Source of the DNA: Humitalea sp050632385
Lineage (GTDB): Bacteria; Pseudomonadota; Alphaproteobacteria; Acetobacterales; Acetobacteraceae
DNA: 64,000 nucleotides
Assembly (NCBI RefSeq): GCF_050632385.1
Contig: NZ_CP192599.1
Location: 496,001-560,000 of the forward strand
Direction of reading: 5' to 3'
The translations under genes and the position numbers were made by a program. Below are positions 45,011-55,104 of this stretch, one piece after another (position 1 is the first letter of the stretch; every line of letters starts with the position of its first letter). The notes under the pieces are model-generated. The model searched no databases. It had not been told where the DNA came from and was given only the letters and a program-made list of their open reading frames with translations.

Positions 45011-46483
45011 ATGAATCCGGATGTTCTTGTCGTCGGTGCGGGTCCGGTCGGGCTGACCATGGCGGCCGAATTGGCGCGCTACGGTGTTCGTGTCCGCATC
45101 GTCGAAAAAGCCGCCGCGCGGACCGACAAATCCAAGGCCCTGGTGCTCTGGAGTCGCAGCCTGGAACTGATCGATCGCATGGGTTGCGGCGCCGCTTTCG
45201 TCGCGGCCGGGTACAAGGTGAAGGGCGTCAACATCATCGCCGGCGGCAAGCCCATCGCCCATATCACCCTGGACGCGCTGCCGACGCCGCACGCCTATGC
45301 CCTGATGCTGCCGCAGAGCGAGACCGAACGCCTGATGGAGCAGCACCTGAACAGCCTGGGCGTGCAGGTGGAGCGGCAGGTCGAGATGACCGGTTTTTCC
45401 GCGACGCCGGACCGCGTATCGGCGGTGCTGCGGCATGCCGATGGGGCGGAGGAAAGCCTGGAATCCGCCTTTCTGGTCGGCTGCGACGGCGCCCATAGCG
45501 CCGTGCGCCACGGGTTGGGCATGGCCTTCGATGGCGAGACCCTGCCGAGCGACTGGATCCTGGCCGATGTCCATCTGGCCGGGCTGCCGGTGGGGCCGGA
45601 TGAACTGGCGATCTACTGGCACGCGGATGGGGTGCTGGCGCTGTTCCCGATCACACCTGGCCGCTACCGCGTCATCGCCGATATCGGCGATGCGCGCGGC
45701 GATGGCCACCCGGCGGACCCGACGCTGGAGCAGGTCCAGGCGCTGATGGACCGGCGCGGCCCCGGCGGCATCACGGCCTCCGCGCCCGTCTGGCTGGCCG
45801 GGTTCCGCATCAACGAACGCAAGGTCGCCGACTACAGCGCCGGGCGCGTGTTCCTGGCCGGCGATGCCGCGCATATCCACAGCCCGGCGGGCGGGCAGGG
45901 GATGAACACGGGGATGCAGGATGCCTGCAACCTCGGCTGGAAACTGGCGCTGGTGCTGCGCGGGCATTCGGCGGCGCTGCTGGACAGCTACAGCATCGAA
46001 CGCAGCGCGGTCGGGCGCCAGGTGCTGGCCGATGCCGGGCGCCTGACGAGCGTCGCGACCCTGAAGGGCGGGCTGGCGCAGTCGCTGCGCAATCATGTCG
46101 CCTCGCTCGTGCTCGGCCTGTCGCCGGTGCGGCGCAAGATGACAACCGCGATGGCGGAACTGTCCATCGGCTATCCCGACAGCCCGCTGACCACGGCCGG
46201 CAGCCCCCCGCATGGCGGCCCCGCCGCCGGTGCGCGGGCGCCGGTCCTGGACGCGACCGATCCGGTCGGCGCGGGCAGCACGCCACGCTTCGCGCTCTTC
46301 GCCGAGGCAAGCGCCGAGAGTGCCGCCTTGATCGCGCGCCATCCCGGCTTGCTGGAACCGCACACCCGCCCGCCCTTTGCCGCTGGCGGCATCTGGCTGG
46401 TGCGCCCTGATGGCTATGTCGCCGTGGCGGCGGGGGCCGGGGATTGGGCGCGGGTGGGCGCCGCGCTGGACCGGATCGCGTAG
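45011..46483 (+). CDS. FAD-dependent monooxygenase (PheA/TfdB-type hydroxylase)
   Basis: 490 residues. N-terminal GxGxxG (VVGAGPVGLTMAAEL), the DG motif GCDGAHSAVRHGLG, and the second FAD motif RVFLAGDAAHIHSPAGGQGMN with the NLGWKLALVLRG tail identify a class A flavin monooxygenase that hydroxylates aromatics with NAD(P)H and O2. The C-terminal thioredoxin-like domain seen in PheA is reduced. Substrate unknown. Start at 45011 begins directly with the Rossmann strand. Confidence 0.9.
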   Translation: MNPDVLVVGAGPVGLTMAAELARYGVRVRIVEKAAARTDKSKALVLWSRSLELIDRMGCGAAFVAAGYKVKGVNIIAGGKPIAHITLDALPTPHAYALMLPQSETERLMEQHLNSLGVQVERQVEMTGFSATPDRVSAVLRHADGAEESLESAFLVGCDGAHSAVRHGLGMAFDGETLPSDWILADVHLAGLPVGPDELAIYWHADGVLALFPITPGRYRVIADIGDARGDGHPADPTLEQVQALMDRRGPGGITASAPVWLAGFRINERKVADYSAGRVFLAGDAAHIHSPAGGQGMNTGMQDACNLGWKLALVLRGHSAALLDSYSIERSAVGRQVLADAGRLTSVATLKGGLAQSLRNHVASLVLGLSPVRRKMTTAMAELSIGYPDSPLTTAGSPPHGGPAAGARAPVLDATDPVGAGSTPRFALFAEASAESAALIARHPGLLEPHTRPPFAAGGIWLVRPDGYVAVAAGAGDWARVGAALDRIA

Positions 46484-46598
46484 GGCCGAAACCAACCGGT
46501 CATCCCTTCGGGTCCACACTCATCACGTAGCCTTGGCTGGCATCCAGCACGGGTCGTGTCATGCTGCCAAAAACCAGCGTCCCGGAAGGCCGAACCCT

Positions 46599-49500
46599 AT
46601 GCGCCGCCTGCTTGCCCTTCTCGCGATCCTGCTTGGCCTCGCCTCGCCGCTCAATGCCCAGATGGTGGGGTTCGAACTGCCGGGCCTCAATCGCGATGCC
46701 GGCGCCTATGAATCCGCGCTGACCCGGCGCCTGCCGGCCGGCGGCACCCCGGCACAACGCAGCGCGGCGGAAACCCGCGCCGCGGCCGCCGAACGCGCCG
46801 GCAACTGGGCCGCCGCCGTGCAGGCCTGGGAAGACCGCATCGCCGCGGGCAATGCCACCTCCGACAACTGGATGGCGCTTGGCCGCGCGCAATTGTCGCG
46901 CACCCCGCCCGATGGTCCGCGCGCGCTGCAGGCGGCGTGGCAGGCCTTCATGATGGTGCCCGGCGGCGCGCCCGAAATCCCCTCGCTGCTGCTGATGGCC
47001 CAGGCGCTGCAACGGCAGAACCTGCTGGGCGAGGCACTGGGCGCGCTGGCCGCCGCCCAGTCGCGCGACCCGGACAACCAGGCCCTCGCGCGGCAACTGG
47101 CCGATGCCCGCCGCGCCGCCGGCATGATCGTGCTGCGCACGCGCGTGGAAACCGACGCCGACCCGGCCCGCGCCTGCATGAGTTTTTCCGTGCCACCCCG
47201 TGCCGGGCGCGACTGGCAGCCGCAGGATTGGGTGCGGGCGGAGCCTGCGATCCCCGGCCTCGCGGTCGAACGCGATGGCGAGAATATCTGCGTCGCCGGC
47301 CTGCCCTTCGGCCGCACCACGCGGCTGGTCCTGCGCGCCGGCCTGCCGGGCGAGGGGGGGATCAACCTGCGCGCCGATGCCGTCGTCGCCGCCGCCGTGC
47401 CGAACCGCCCGGCGCGCATCGTCTTCGACACGCGATCCTACCTGCTGCCGCGCGGCCAGGCGCCGCGCATCGCGGTGGCGTCGGTGAATATCTCCAGCTT
47501 CGACATCCGCTTCATGCGGGTCGGCGAACGCAACCTCGTGCCGCTCGGCCGTGACTGGAAGCCGGGCAATGAACTCGGCGGCTACACCGCCTATTCGATG
47601 TCGGAAGACAGCGCGCCGACCATCTGGCAGGGCAGCGCGAACGTCACGCCCTTCGTCTCCAACGAAACCAACCGCACCATCCTGGCGCTGCCGGATGCGG
47701 TGCGGAACGCGGGGCCGGGGCTGTATGTGCTCTGGGTGAAGCCCGCCGATGGCACGCGCTTCAACGAAGGCGCGGCGCTGCCGCTGGTCATCACCGATTT
47801 GGGGCTGACCGCCTGGCGGTCGTCGCGCGGATTGGCGGTGCAGGCGCGGTCCTTCGCCTCCGCGACGCCGATGCCCGGCGTGCGCATGAACCTGATGGCG
47901 CGCAGCAACGACATCCTGGCGAGTGTGGAAACCGGCGCCGATGGGCTGGCGCGTTTCGATGGCGCGCTGCTGCGCGGCACCGGGCCGCTGGCCCCCATCG
48001 CGATCCATGCCAGCACCGATGGCGACCTGGCCAGTCTCGACCTCGAGGCCACCTCCTTCGACCTCTCCGATCGCGGCGCCAGCGGGCGGCCGCATCCGGG
48101 GGCACTCGACACCTTCCTGTATCTGGACCGCGGCATCTACCGCCCGGGCGAGACCGTGCAGGCCATGGGCCTGATCCGCGACGCCGCGGGCGAGCCCCAG
48201 ACTGTGCCGGTGCGGCTGCGCCTGCGCCGCCCCAACAACCAGATCGCCGCCGAAGCCGTGCCGCCCCGCACCGAGGGCGGCGCGATCCACTGGCCGATCC
48301 CGCTGTCGCGCTCCGCGACCGTGGGCCTCTGGACCTTGGAGGCGCTGACCGACCCCGACGCGCCGCCGATCGGCACGACCAGTTTCCGCGTCGATGCCTT
48401 CGTGCCGGAGACCCTGGCGTTGGAGGCCGGGCCGCTGCCGCCGTCGATCACCTTGGGCCAGACCGCCTCGGTGCCGCTGACGGCGCGTTTCCTCTACGGC
48501 GCCCCGGCGGCCGGTTTGAGCGGCAGCGCCGAATTGCGCCTGCGCCAGTCCACCGAGCAATGGACCGCCTGGCGCGGCTGGCGCATCGGGCTGGCGGACG
48601 ACCCCTTCGATCCGGGGCTGGTCAATCTCGATATCGACGAAACCGACGCGCAGGGCGCGACGACGATCCCGGTGACGGTGTCTTCCATGCCCGATAGCAG
48701 CCGGCCGGTGGTGATGGATGCGACCGTCAGCCTGTCCGATCCGGGCGGGCGCGAAAGCCGCACCAATTTCACGCTGCCGGTGATCGGGCGCACGCCGTTC
48801 CTGGCGATCCGCCCGGCGTTTTCGGGCGATGCGATCAATGATGGCGCGGAAGCCGCCTTCGACATCGCGTCGCTGTCGCCATCCGGTGAGGCGACATCCG
48901 CCGCGCTGCGGCTGCGGCTTGTGCGTGAAACCCCCGACTGGCGCATGGTGACCCGCAGCGGCACCGCGCGCTGGCAGATCGTCTGGCGGGACGAGCCGGT
49001 GGATACGAGCGATCTGCGCGCCGCCCCCGGCACGCCGGCCCGCTTCGCCCGCGCCCTGTCCTTCGGCCGCTACCGGCTGGAGGTGACGCAGCCCGGCACC
49101 ATCGCCATCGCCTCCTACCGCTTCCGCTCCGGCTGGGCCGCGAGCGACAGCGCCGAAGTGCCGGACAAGGTCGATGTCGCGGCCGACATGGCCAGCTACG
49201 TCGCCGGGGCCACCGCCCGCGTGCGCATCACCTCGCCCTTCGCGGGGCGGGCCAGCGTGGCCGTGCTGACCGACCGGCTGGTGGGCTTGCAGGAGATCGA
49301 TGTGCCGGCCGGTGGGGCCGAGGTGGCCGTGCCGGTCGAAGCATCCTGGGGGCCGGGCGCCTATGTCGCCGTGACGGTGTTCCGCGCCGGCACTGCCGCC
49401 GCTGGCGCGCCCGCGCGGGCCTTGGGCCTGGCTTGGCTCGGGCTGGACCCGGCAGCGCGCACCCTGGCCGTCACGATCGAGGGCGAGCCGATGCTGCGCC

Positions 49501-51710
49501 CGCGCCAGCAGGTGCAAATCCCCGTCCGTATCGCCGGGGCCACCGGTTCCGCGCGGCTGACCCTGGCCGCCGTTGACGAGGGCATCCTGCGCATCACGCG
49601 CTTCCGCACGCCGGACCCGGTGTCCTACTTCCTCGGCCGCCGCGTGCTGGGCGTGGATATCCGCGACGACTACGGCCGCCTGATCCCGCCCGTGGAGGGT
49701 GAGGCCGCCGTGTTGCGCCAGGGCGGCGACAGTTTCGACGGCGATTTGTCGATCCAGCCGCCGCAGCGCGTGGTGGCGCTGTTCAGCGGCGTGGTGACGC
49801 CGGGGCCGGATGGGGTCGCGATGATCCCGCTCGACCTGCCGGATTTCGCCGGTGAATTGCGGCTGATGGCGGTGGCCTGGGAATCGACCCGGATCGGCGC
49901 GGCGTCGCGACCCCTGACCGTGCGCGACCAGATCGTGGCCGAGGCGCTGCTGCCCCGCTTCCTGGCGCCGGGTGACGAGGCGCGGCTGCCGGTGCTGCTG
50001 CACAATGTCGAACTACCGGAAGGCGAGATCGTCGCGACCCTGACCACGGAAGGCCCGCTGGCGATCCAGGGCGAAAGCCGCCTGGCCGCGGTGTTGGCGA
50101 CCGGCGCACGGCAAACACCCTTCACCACCCTGACCGCGACCGGCGCCGGAGAGGGCGTGATCCGCCTGACCGTCACCGGCCCGCAGGGGTTCACGGCCAG
50201 CCGGGAGTCGCGGATCACGGTTCGCTCCGCCCGCCCTTGGGCCAATGTCGCGACCACGACGGAACTGGCACCGAATGCCGAGGCGCGGCTGGACCCGCCG
50301 CTTTCGCGCTTCGTCCCCGGCACCGCGCGGGCGCTGGTGAGTTTCGGTGGGGCAGTGCGCTACGATGCCGCCGGGCTGCTGCGGGCGGTGGTCGATTACG
50401 CCTTTGGCTGCACCGAACAGACTTCGTCCCGCTTGTTGGCGCTGGCCTCGGCGCCGCCGGCACTGGCGCCGGAAAACCGCGAGACGGCGATGCAGATCGC
50501 CATCGCCGCCGTGCTGGACCGGCAGCGCTTCGACGGGTTGTTGGGGCTCTGGAGCGCCTCGGGCGAGGCGGATGACTGGGTCAGCGCCTATGCGGCCGAG
50601 GCCCTGTTGCGGGCCAAGGCCGAGGGCGCGCTGGTGCCAGAAGCGGCCCTGGAATCGCTGCTGCGCGCGCTGGAGGAACGCACGGAAAACACCCCGAGCG
50701 ACGCCTCCGACCGCGCCAACCAGGCCTATCGGCTGCATGTGCTGGCGATGGCTGGGCGGCATCGGCTGGGTGCGGCGCGCCGGTTGATGGAACAGTTGGG
50801 CGACCTGCCGACGCCGCTGTCGCGGGCGCAACTCGCCTCCGCTTTTGCGAAGGGCGGCGACGCCCCGCGCGCGGAGGAAGCTTTCACCGCGGCGCTGGCC
50901 GCTCCGGCACGCAACTATTGGTATCAGGACTACGGCACCGCGGCGCGCGACGCGCTGGCCGTGGCCGTGCTGCTGAAGGAAAGCGGGCTGCTGGCCGCCC
51001 GCCTGCCGGAAGCGATCGGCCGCCTGCCGGGGGCCGATTTCACCGCCGAACGCACCAGCACCCAGGAACAGGCCTGGGCCGTGCTGGCGGCGCGGGTGCT
51101 GAACGCCGGGGGCCGTCCCGTGCGGGTATCGGTCGATGGCCGCAACCTGCCGCAAGCCCTGACCGCGACGGCTCCGCTGACCGGGCCGGCGACGGCGCGC
51201 AACATGGGCGATGCGCCCGTGCTGCAAACCGTCTCCGTCTCCGGCCTGCCGGCGCAACCGCTGCCGGCGCAGCGGGCGGGGATGCGGATCACGCGGCGCT
51301 TCTTCGCGCCCGATGGGCAGCCGCTGAACCTGGACACCCTGCGGCAGACGCAATCCTTCGTGCTGCTGCTGGAAGCCACCAGCGACGGCGGCGATACCGC
51401 CCGGGCGCTGATCCAGCAGGGGCTGCCGGCGGGGTGGGAAATCGTCGGCCGCTTCCCGGAAGGCCCGGTGCCGGGCATGGACTTTCTGGGGGAACTTTCG
51501 GCCCCTGAATCCCAGCCCGCGCTGGATGATCGCTTCGCCGCCGCCATCGACCTGACCGCCGAGGCACGCACTGCGCGCGTCGCCGTGCGGTTGCGCGCGG
51601 TGACGGCCGGGCGCTTCGAATTGCCGGGCGCGGAGGTCAGCGACATGTATCGCCCGGCGGTCTTTGCCCGCCAGGCGACGGCGCGCATCACGATCGCGCC
51701 GCAGCAGTAA
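46599..51710 (+). CDS. Bacterial alpha-2-macroglobulin with thioester motif
   Basis: 1703 residues. Signal peptide MRRLLALLAILLGLASPLNA, an N-terminal TPR-like region to about residue 170, then multiple macroglobulin domains, a bait-like region, and the thioester site FGCTEQTSS (Cys1271, Gln1274) followed by an alpha-helical TED domain. It traps proteases that reach the periplasm. There is no lipobox Cys after the signal peptide, so the protein should be soluble, unlike lipid-anchored E. coli YfhM. Three bases before pbpC: the classic yfhM-pbpC pair, suggesting defence of the wall during repair. Confidence 0.93.
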   Translation: MRRLLALLAILLGLASPLNAQMVGFELPGLNRDAGAYESALTRRLPAGGTPAQRSAAETRAAAAERAGNWAAAVQAWEDRIAAGNATSDNWMALGRAQLSRTPPDGPRALQAAWQAFMMVPGGAPEIPSLLLMAQALQRQNLLGEALGALAAAQSRDPDNQALARQLADARRAAGMIVLRTRVETDADPARACMSFSVPPRAGRDWQPQDWVRAEPAIPGLAVERDGENICVAGLPFGRTTRLVLRAGLPGEGGINLRADAVVAAAVPNRPARIVFDTRSYLLPRGQAPRIAVASVNISSFDIRFMRVGERNLVPLGRDWKPGNELGGYTAYSMSEDSAPTIWQGSANVTPFVSNETNRTILALPDAVRNAGPGLYVLWVKPADGTRFNEGAALPLVITDLGLTAWRSSRGLAVQARSFASATPMPGVRMNLMARSNDILASVETGADGLARFDGALLRGTGPLAPIAIHASTDGDLASLDLEATSFDLSDRGASGRPHPGALDTFLYLDRGIYRPGETVQAMGLIRDAAGEPQTVPVRLRLRRPNNQIAAEAVPPRTEGGAIHWPIPLSRSATVGLWTLEALTDPDAPPIGTTSFRVDAFVPETLALEAGPLPPSITLGQTASVPLTARFLYGAPAAGLSGSAELRLRQSTEQWTAWRGWRIGLADDPFDPGLVNLDIDETDAQGATTIPVTVSSMPDSSRPVVMDATVSLSDPGGRESRTNFTLPVIGRTPFLAIRPAFSGDAINDGAEAAFDIASLSPSGEATSAALRLRLVRETPDWRMVTRSGTARWQIVWRDEPVDTSDLRAAPGTPARFARALSFGRYRLEVTQPGTIAIASYRFRSGWAASDSAEVPDKVDVAADMASYVAGATARVRITSPFAGRASVAVLTDRLVGLQEIDVPAGGAEVAVPVEASWGPGAYVAVTVFRAGTAAAGAPARALGLAWLGLDPAARTLAVTIEGEPMLRPRQQVQIPVRIAGATGSARLTLAAVDEGILRITRFRTPDPVSYFLGRRVLGVDIRDDYGRLIPPVEGEAAVLRQGGDSFDGDLSIQPPQRVVALFSGVVTPGPDGVAMIPLDLPDFAGELRLMAVAWESTRIGAASRPLTVRDQIVAEALLPRFLAPGDEARLPVLLHNVELPEGEIVATLTTEGPLAIQGESRLAAVLATGARQTPFTTLTATGAGEGVIRLTVTGPQGFTASRESRITVRSARPWANVATTTELAPNAEARLDPPLSRFVPGTARALVSFGGAVRYDAAGLLRAVVDYAFGCTEQTSSRLLALASAPPALAPENRETAMQIAIAAVLDRQRFDGLLGLWSASGEADDWVSAYAAEALLRAKAEGALVPEAALESLLRALEERTENTPSDASDRANQAYRLHVLAMAGRHRLGAARRLMEQLGDLPTPLSRAQLASAFAKGGDAPRAEEAFTAALAAPARNYWYQDYGTAARDALAVAVLLKESGLLAARLPEAIGRLPGADFTAERTSTQEQAWAVLAARVLNAGGRPVRVSVDGRNLPQALTATAPLTGPATARNMGDAPVLQTVSVSGLPAQPLPAQRAGMRITRRFFAPDGQPLNLDTLRQTQSFVLLLEATSDGGDTARALIQQGLPAGWEIVGRFPEGPVPGMDFLGELSAPESQPALDDRFAAAIDLTAEARTARVAVRLRAVTAGRFELPGAEVSDMYRPAVFARQATARITIAPQQ

Positions 51711-51713
51711 GCC

Positions 51714-53657
51714 ATGCGGCGCGGCCTGCTTTTCCTGGCCGCGCTGATTGCCCTGGCGCTGGTGTTGGACCGGGTGTTTCCACCCGATCTGACCCGGCTG
51801 CAGATCACGGCGCGGGAGGTCACCGACCGCGCCGGCCGCACCCTGTCCTGGCTACCCGCGCCCGGCGGGGTGTGGCGCATGCCGACGGCCGAGGCCGATG
51901 TCTCACCACATCTGGTCGCGCTGCTGATCGCGGCCGAGGACCGGCGCTTTTACTGGCACCCCGGCGTGGACCCGATGGCCCTGGCCCGTGCCGCCGGGCA
52001 ATGGGTGCGCGCGGGGCGGGTGGTGTCGGGCGGGTCCACGATCTCGATGCAGGCGGCGCGGCTGCTGGAACCGCGCCCGCGCACCCTGCGGTCCAAGGCC
52101 ATCGAGGTGTTTCGCGCCCTTCAACTGGAAGCCCGCTTCGGCAAGTCGGGCGTGCTGGGCATCTGGCTGACCCTGGCGCCGCAGGGGGGAAATCTGGAGG
52201 GCATACGCGCCGGATCGCTCGCCTGGTTCGGCCGCGATGCCGGCGCCCTGGATGCGCCTGAGGCAGCGCTTCTGGTTGCCCTGGCCCGCCGCCCCGAAGC
52301 CCTGCGCCCCGACCGCCATCCCGATGCGGCCCGGGCCGCGCGCGATGCCGTGCTGGGGCCGCGCGGGGCCACGGCGGTGGGGCTGACCGAGGCCGACCGC
52401 GCCCAGGCGGGGGCCATCCCCACCGCGCGCAAACCCATCCCCCGCCTGGCGCCGCATCTGTCGCGCGACCTGGCGCGGCGCGACCCGGCCCAGCGCATCC
52501 CGACGACCCTGGACGCCCCCTTGCAACGCGCGGCGGAAACCGTGGCGGCCGAGGCGCTGCGCGGCTTGCCCGACCGCGCCGCCGTGGCGCTGGTCATCGG
52601 CGAAACCGCCCCGCGCGCCTTTCGTGCCGTGGTCGGCGGGTCCTGGATGGAGGAATCCCGTGGCGGCGCGCTGGACCTGACCCGCGCCATCCGCAGCCCC
52701 GGCAGCGCGCTGAAACCGGCGCTCTATGCCCTGGCCTTCGAAATGGGCGCGGCCGAGCCCGGGCGCGTGCTGGAGGATCTGCCGCGGCTCTTCGGCACCT
52801 ACGCGCCCGAAAACTTCGATGGCGGTTTTGCCGGCCGCGTCACCGCCGCCGAGGCGCTACGCCGCTCGCTGAACCTGCCCGCCGTGGCCTTGCTGGACCG
52901 GGTGGGGGCGCTGCGTTTTGCCGGGCTGTTGCGGGAATCGGGCGCCCCGGCGCGCCTGCCGCTGGGCGCCGCCCCGGCGCTGCCGCTGGCGCTGGGCGGG
53001 GCGGGGCTGTCGCTGCGGGAATTGACCAACCTCTACGCGATGCTGGCGGGTGGGGGGATGGCCGCCCCCTTTTCCGCCCAGCCCGGCATGGCGACCCCGC
53101 GCCGCGTGCTGTCGCCCCGCGCGGCGGGGCAGGTGGCTGCGGTGTTGGTGCAGCCCTTTCCGGGCGGCGGCCCGGCGGGCATCGCGTGGAAGACCGGCAC
53201 AAGCTGGGGCGGGCGCGATGCCTGGGCCATCGGCTTCGACGGGCGGCATGTCGCCGGCGTCTGGATCGGCCGGCCGGATGGCACGCCGCTGCCCGGGGCG
53301 ACCGGGCGGGACCTGGCCCTGCCGGTGCTGGCGCGGATCTTTGGGTTGCTGCCCGCGGCACCCCGCGAACGCATCACCACGCGGGCGATCACCGCCGCCG
53401 GCGACCCCGCCGCCGACCGGCTACGGCTGGTCTTCCCGCCGCCGGGTGCCGTGCTGCACACCGATGGCGATGTGACCCTGCGGGCGCAGGGCGGGCAGCG
53501 ACCGCTGGCGTTCCTGGTGGATGGCGCACCGCTGCGCGGCGAGCCGGCCAGGCGCGACGTCGCCTGGGCACCGCCGGGGCCGGGGTTTTATCGCATCACT
53601 GTCCTAGATGCCTCGGGCGCAGCGGCGCGGACCGAGGTGCGGGTTGTGGCGGAGTAG
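51714..53657 (+). CDS. pbpC: Penicillin-binding protein 1C
   Basis: 647 residues. Short N-terminal anchor, GT51 domain (AAEDRRFYWHPG, SGGSTISMQAARLLEP), transpeptidase with SxxK in PGSALKPA, SxN in RSLNLPA and KTGTSWGGRDAW, and a C-terminal BiPBP_C domain. The ISMQ version of the GT motif is typical of PBP1C. Paired with the alpha-2-macroglobulin gene. Ends six bases before palindromic element copy 3. Confidence 0.95.
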   Translation: MRRGLLFLAALIALALVLDRVFPPDLTRLQITAREVTDRAGRTLSWLPAPGGVWRMPTAEADVSPHLVALLIAAEDRRFYWHPGVDPMALARAAGQWVRAGRVVSGGSTISMQAARLLEPRPRTLRSKAIEVFRALQLEARFGKSGVLGIWLTLAPQGGNLEGIRAGSLAWFGRDAGALDAPEAALLVALARRPEALRPDRHPDAARAARDAVLGPRGATAVGLTEADRAQAGAIPTARKPIPRLAPHLSRDLARRDPAQRIPTTLDAPLQRAAETVAAEALRGLPDRAAVALVIGETAPRAFRAVVGGSWMEESRGGALDLTRAIRSPGSALKPALYALAFEMGAAEPGRVLEDLPRLFGTYAPENFDGGFAGRVTAAEALRRSLNLPAVALLDRVGALRFAGLLRESGAPARLPLGAAPALPLALGGAGLSLRELTNLYAMLAGGGMAAPFSAQPGMATPRRVLSPRAAGQVAAVLVQPFPGGGPAGIAWKTGTSWGGRDAWAIGFDGRHVAGVWIGRPDGTPLPGATGRDLALPVLARIFGLLPAAPRERITTRAITAAGDPAADRLRLVFPPPGAVLHTDGDVTLRAQGGQRPLAFLVDGAPLRGEPARRDVAWAPPGPGFYRITVLDASGAAARTEVRVVAE

Positions 53658-53663
53658 CGGGGA

Positions 53664-53897
53664 GGTTGCGCTTTGAAAGGGGCTTCGCCCCTCTCAAGCT
53701 CTCCCCACCAAGGGGCCGTGGCCCCTTGGATCCCACGCGATTTGGCGCCTTGGAGAGAGGGGCGTCGCGGGCGCCCCCGTCATCAAGGGCGCGACATGCC
53801 CCTCTCTCCAAGGCGCCAATAACCCCGCCGGTCCAGGGGCGGCGGCCCCTGGTGGGGGAGGCGTGGAGGGGGCGAAGCCCCTTCCACTGGCGCAACA
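53664..53897. repeat. Palindromic intergenic element, copy 3
   Basis: Starts GGTTGCGC and ends GGCGCAACA. The central 22-base stem 53742-53763 pairs perfectly with 53798-53819 around a 34-base loop, but with a different sequence (CGCCTTGGAGAG) from copies 1 and 2. Left and right arms hold CCAAGGGGC/GCCCCTTGG and CCAGGGGC/GCCCCTGG-type hairpins. It lies between convergent genes (pbpC and the DUF1501 gene). Confidence 0.9.
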
Positions 53898-53907
53898 CGC
53901 CCGCTCT

Positions 53908-55104
53908 TCACCCCCGTAGCAACCCACCCAGCGGCGCCGCCGTCTCGCTATCCGGGAACGCCAGGGCCAGGGCGGCGGGCGGCAGGCCCAGATGGTCGCG
54001 CAGCAGCCCCTTGGCGACGGTGCGCAGGTCGGTGGTCGGTCGCAGGTCGCGATTGTCCAGCAGGGCGTCGCGGCCAAGGCCCGGCCAGTCGCCGCCGATG
54101 CGCCCGCCCGCCACGGCGCCGCCCAGCAGCAGTGCCACCCCGCCGGTGCCGTGGTCGGTGCCATTGTTGCCATTGGCGCGGACGGTGCGGCCGAATTCGG
54201 TCATCACCAGCACGGCGGTGTGGCGCCAGGCTTCGCCCAGCGCCTGCGCCAGGGCGGCCATGCCGGCGTCCAGCGCGGCGAGGGGCCCGTCCAGCCGCTG
54301 CGCCTGTTGTGCGTGCGTGTCCCAGCCGCCGCTTTCCAGGGCGGCGACGCGCGGACCTTCGGGCGTTGCCAGCAATCGCCCGGCGGCGGCGGCCAGTGCG
54401 ACGAAGCCGTTGGAACGCCGGGCTTCGGGCGGCAGCTTCGCCTCGGCGAAGGCGCGGGCGCGCAGCCCCTCGGCCATGGCCGGACCGAGCAGTGGATCGT
54501 CGCGGTTCAGGTCCAGCAGGCGGGCATAGAGGTCGCCATCCGGCCGCCCGCCGCGGGTCGCGGCATACATGCCGACCGGATTGTCGCCCCGCAGCAGCAG
54601 CGGCATGTCGAGCCCCGTGGCAAGCCCGGGGCGCGGCTCGCCCAGGGCCTCCGGCAGCCCGGTCAGTGCCCGGTTCAGCCAGCCGGAGGAAAGCCGCGTC
54701 TCCGCGCCGCTTTCCAGCAGATCCTGCGCATCGAAATGCGACCGGGTGCGATAGGGGGCGGCGACGGCATGCAGCACCATGGCCTGGTTCGCGGCATAGA
54801 GGCCGTGGATGGCCGTCAGCTTCGGATGCAGGCCGAAGCGGCCGCCGAGGTCGAGGACCCCACCCTCCCGCCCCGGTTCGGGCAGGGCCAAGCCGCCGCG
54901 CAGCTCGGCCCAGCCCGGTTCGGCATAGGGCTGGGCGAGGGAGAGCCCATCCAGCGCGCCGCGCAGCAGCACGATCACGAGCCGTGCCTGGCCGGCCGAA
55001 GCCGGTGCGGCATCGGCCAGCGCCAGTCGCGCGCGACCCATAGTGGCCAGGGTGCCGAGGCCGAGGAGCAAGCCACGCCGGCCGATCTGCGGAAGATGGG
55101 TCAT
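53908..55104 (-). CDS. DUF1501-family exported protein
   Basis: 398 residues. N-terminal twin-Arg-like signal (GRRGLLLGLGTLA), then the sulfatase-like DUF1501 fold (LVIVLLRGALDGLSL, HFDAQDLLESG, ALESGGWDTHAQQ, VMTEFGRTVRANGNNGTDHGTGG). Function is unknown; the family is nearly always paired with DUF1800 proteins, as here. Translationally coupled to the DUF1800 gene upstream (ATGA). Confidence 0.92.
   Translation of the reverse strand: MTHLPQIGRRGLLLGLGTLATMGRARLALADAAPASAGQARLVIVLLRGALDGLSLAQPYAEPGWAELRGGLALPEPGREGGVLDLGGRFGLHPKLTAIHGLYAANQAMVLHAVAAPYRTRSHFDAQDLLESGAETRLSSGWLNRALTGLPEALGEPRPGLATGLDMPLLLRGDNPVGMYAATRGGRPDGDLYARLLDLNRDDPLLGPAMAEGLRARAFAEAKLPPEARRSNGFVALAAAAGRLLATPEGPRVAALESGGWDTHAQQAQRLDGPLAALDAGMAALAQALGEAWRHTAVLVMTEFGRTVRANGNNGTDHGTGGVALLLGGAVAGGRIGGDWPGLGRDALLDNRDLRPTTDLRTVAKGLLRDHLGLPPAALALAFPDSETAAPLGGLLRG

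Noticed and set aside
43472..46519. A long minus-strand frame spanning the monooxygenase and adaptor
   Set aside because: It runs antisense to the monooxygenase then out of frame through the adaptor; no family similarity.
46500..50003. An 1167-codon open frame on the minus strand opposite the alpha-2-macroglobulin gene
   Set aside because: Composition (His, Gln, Arg, Gly) is typical of an antisense shadow, and the opposite strand has a complete domain structure.
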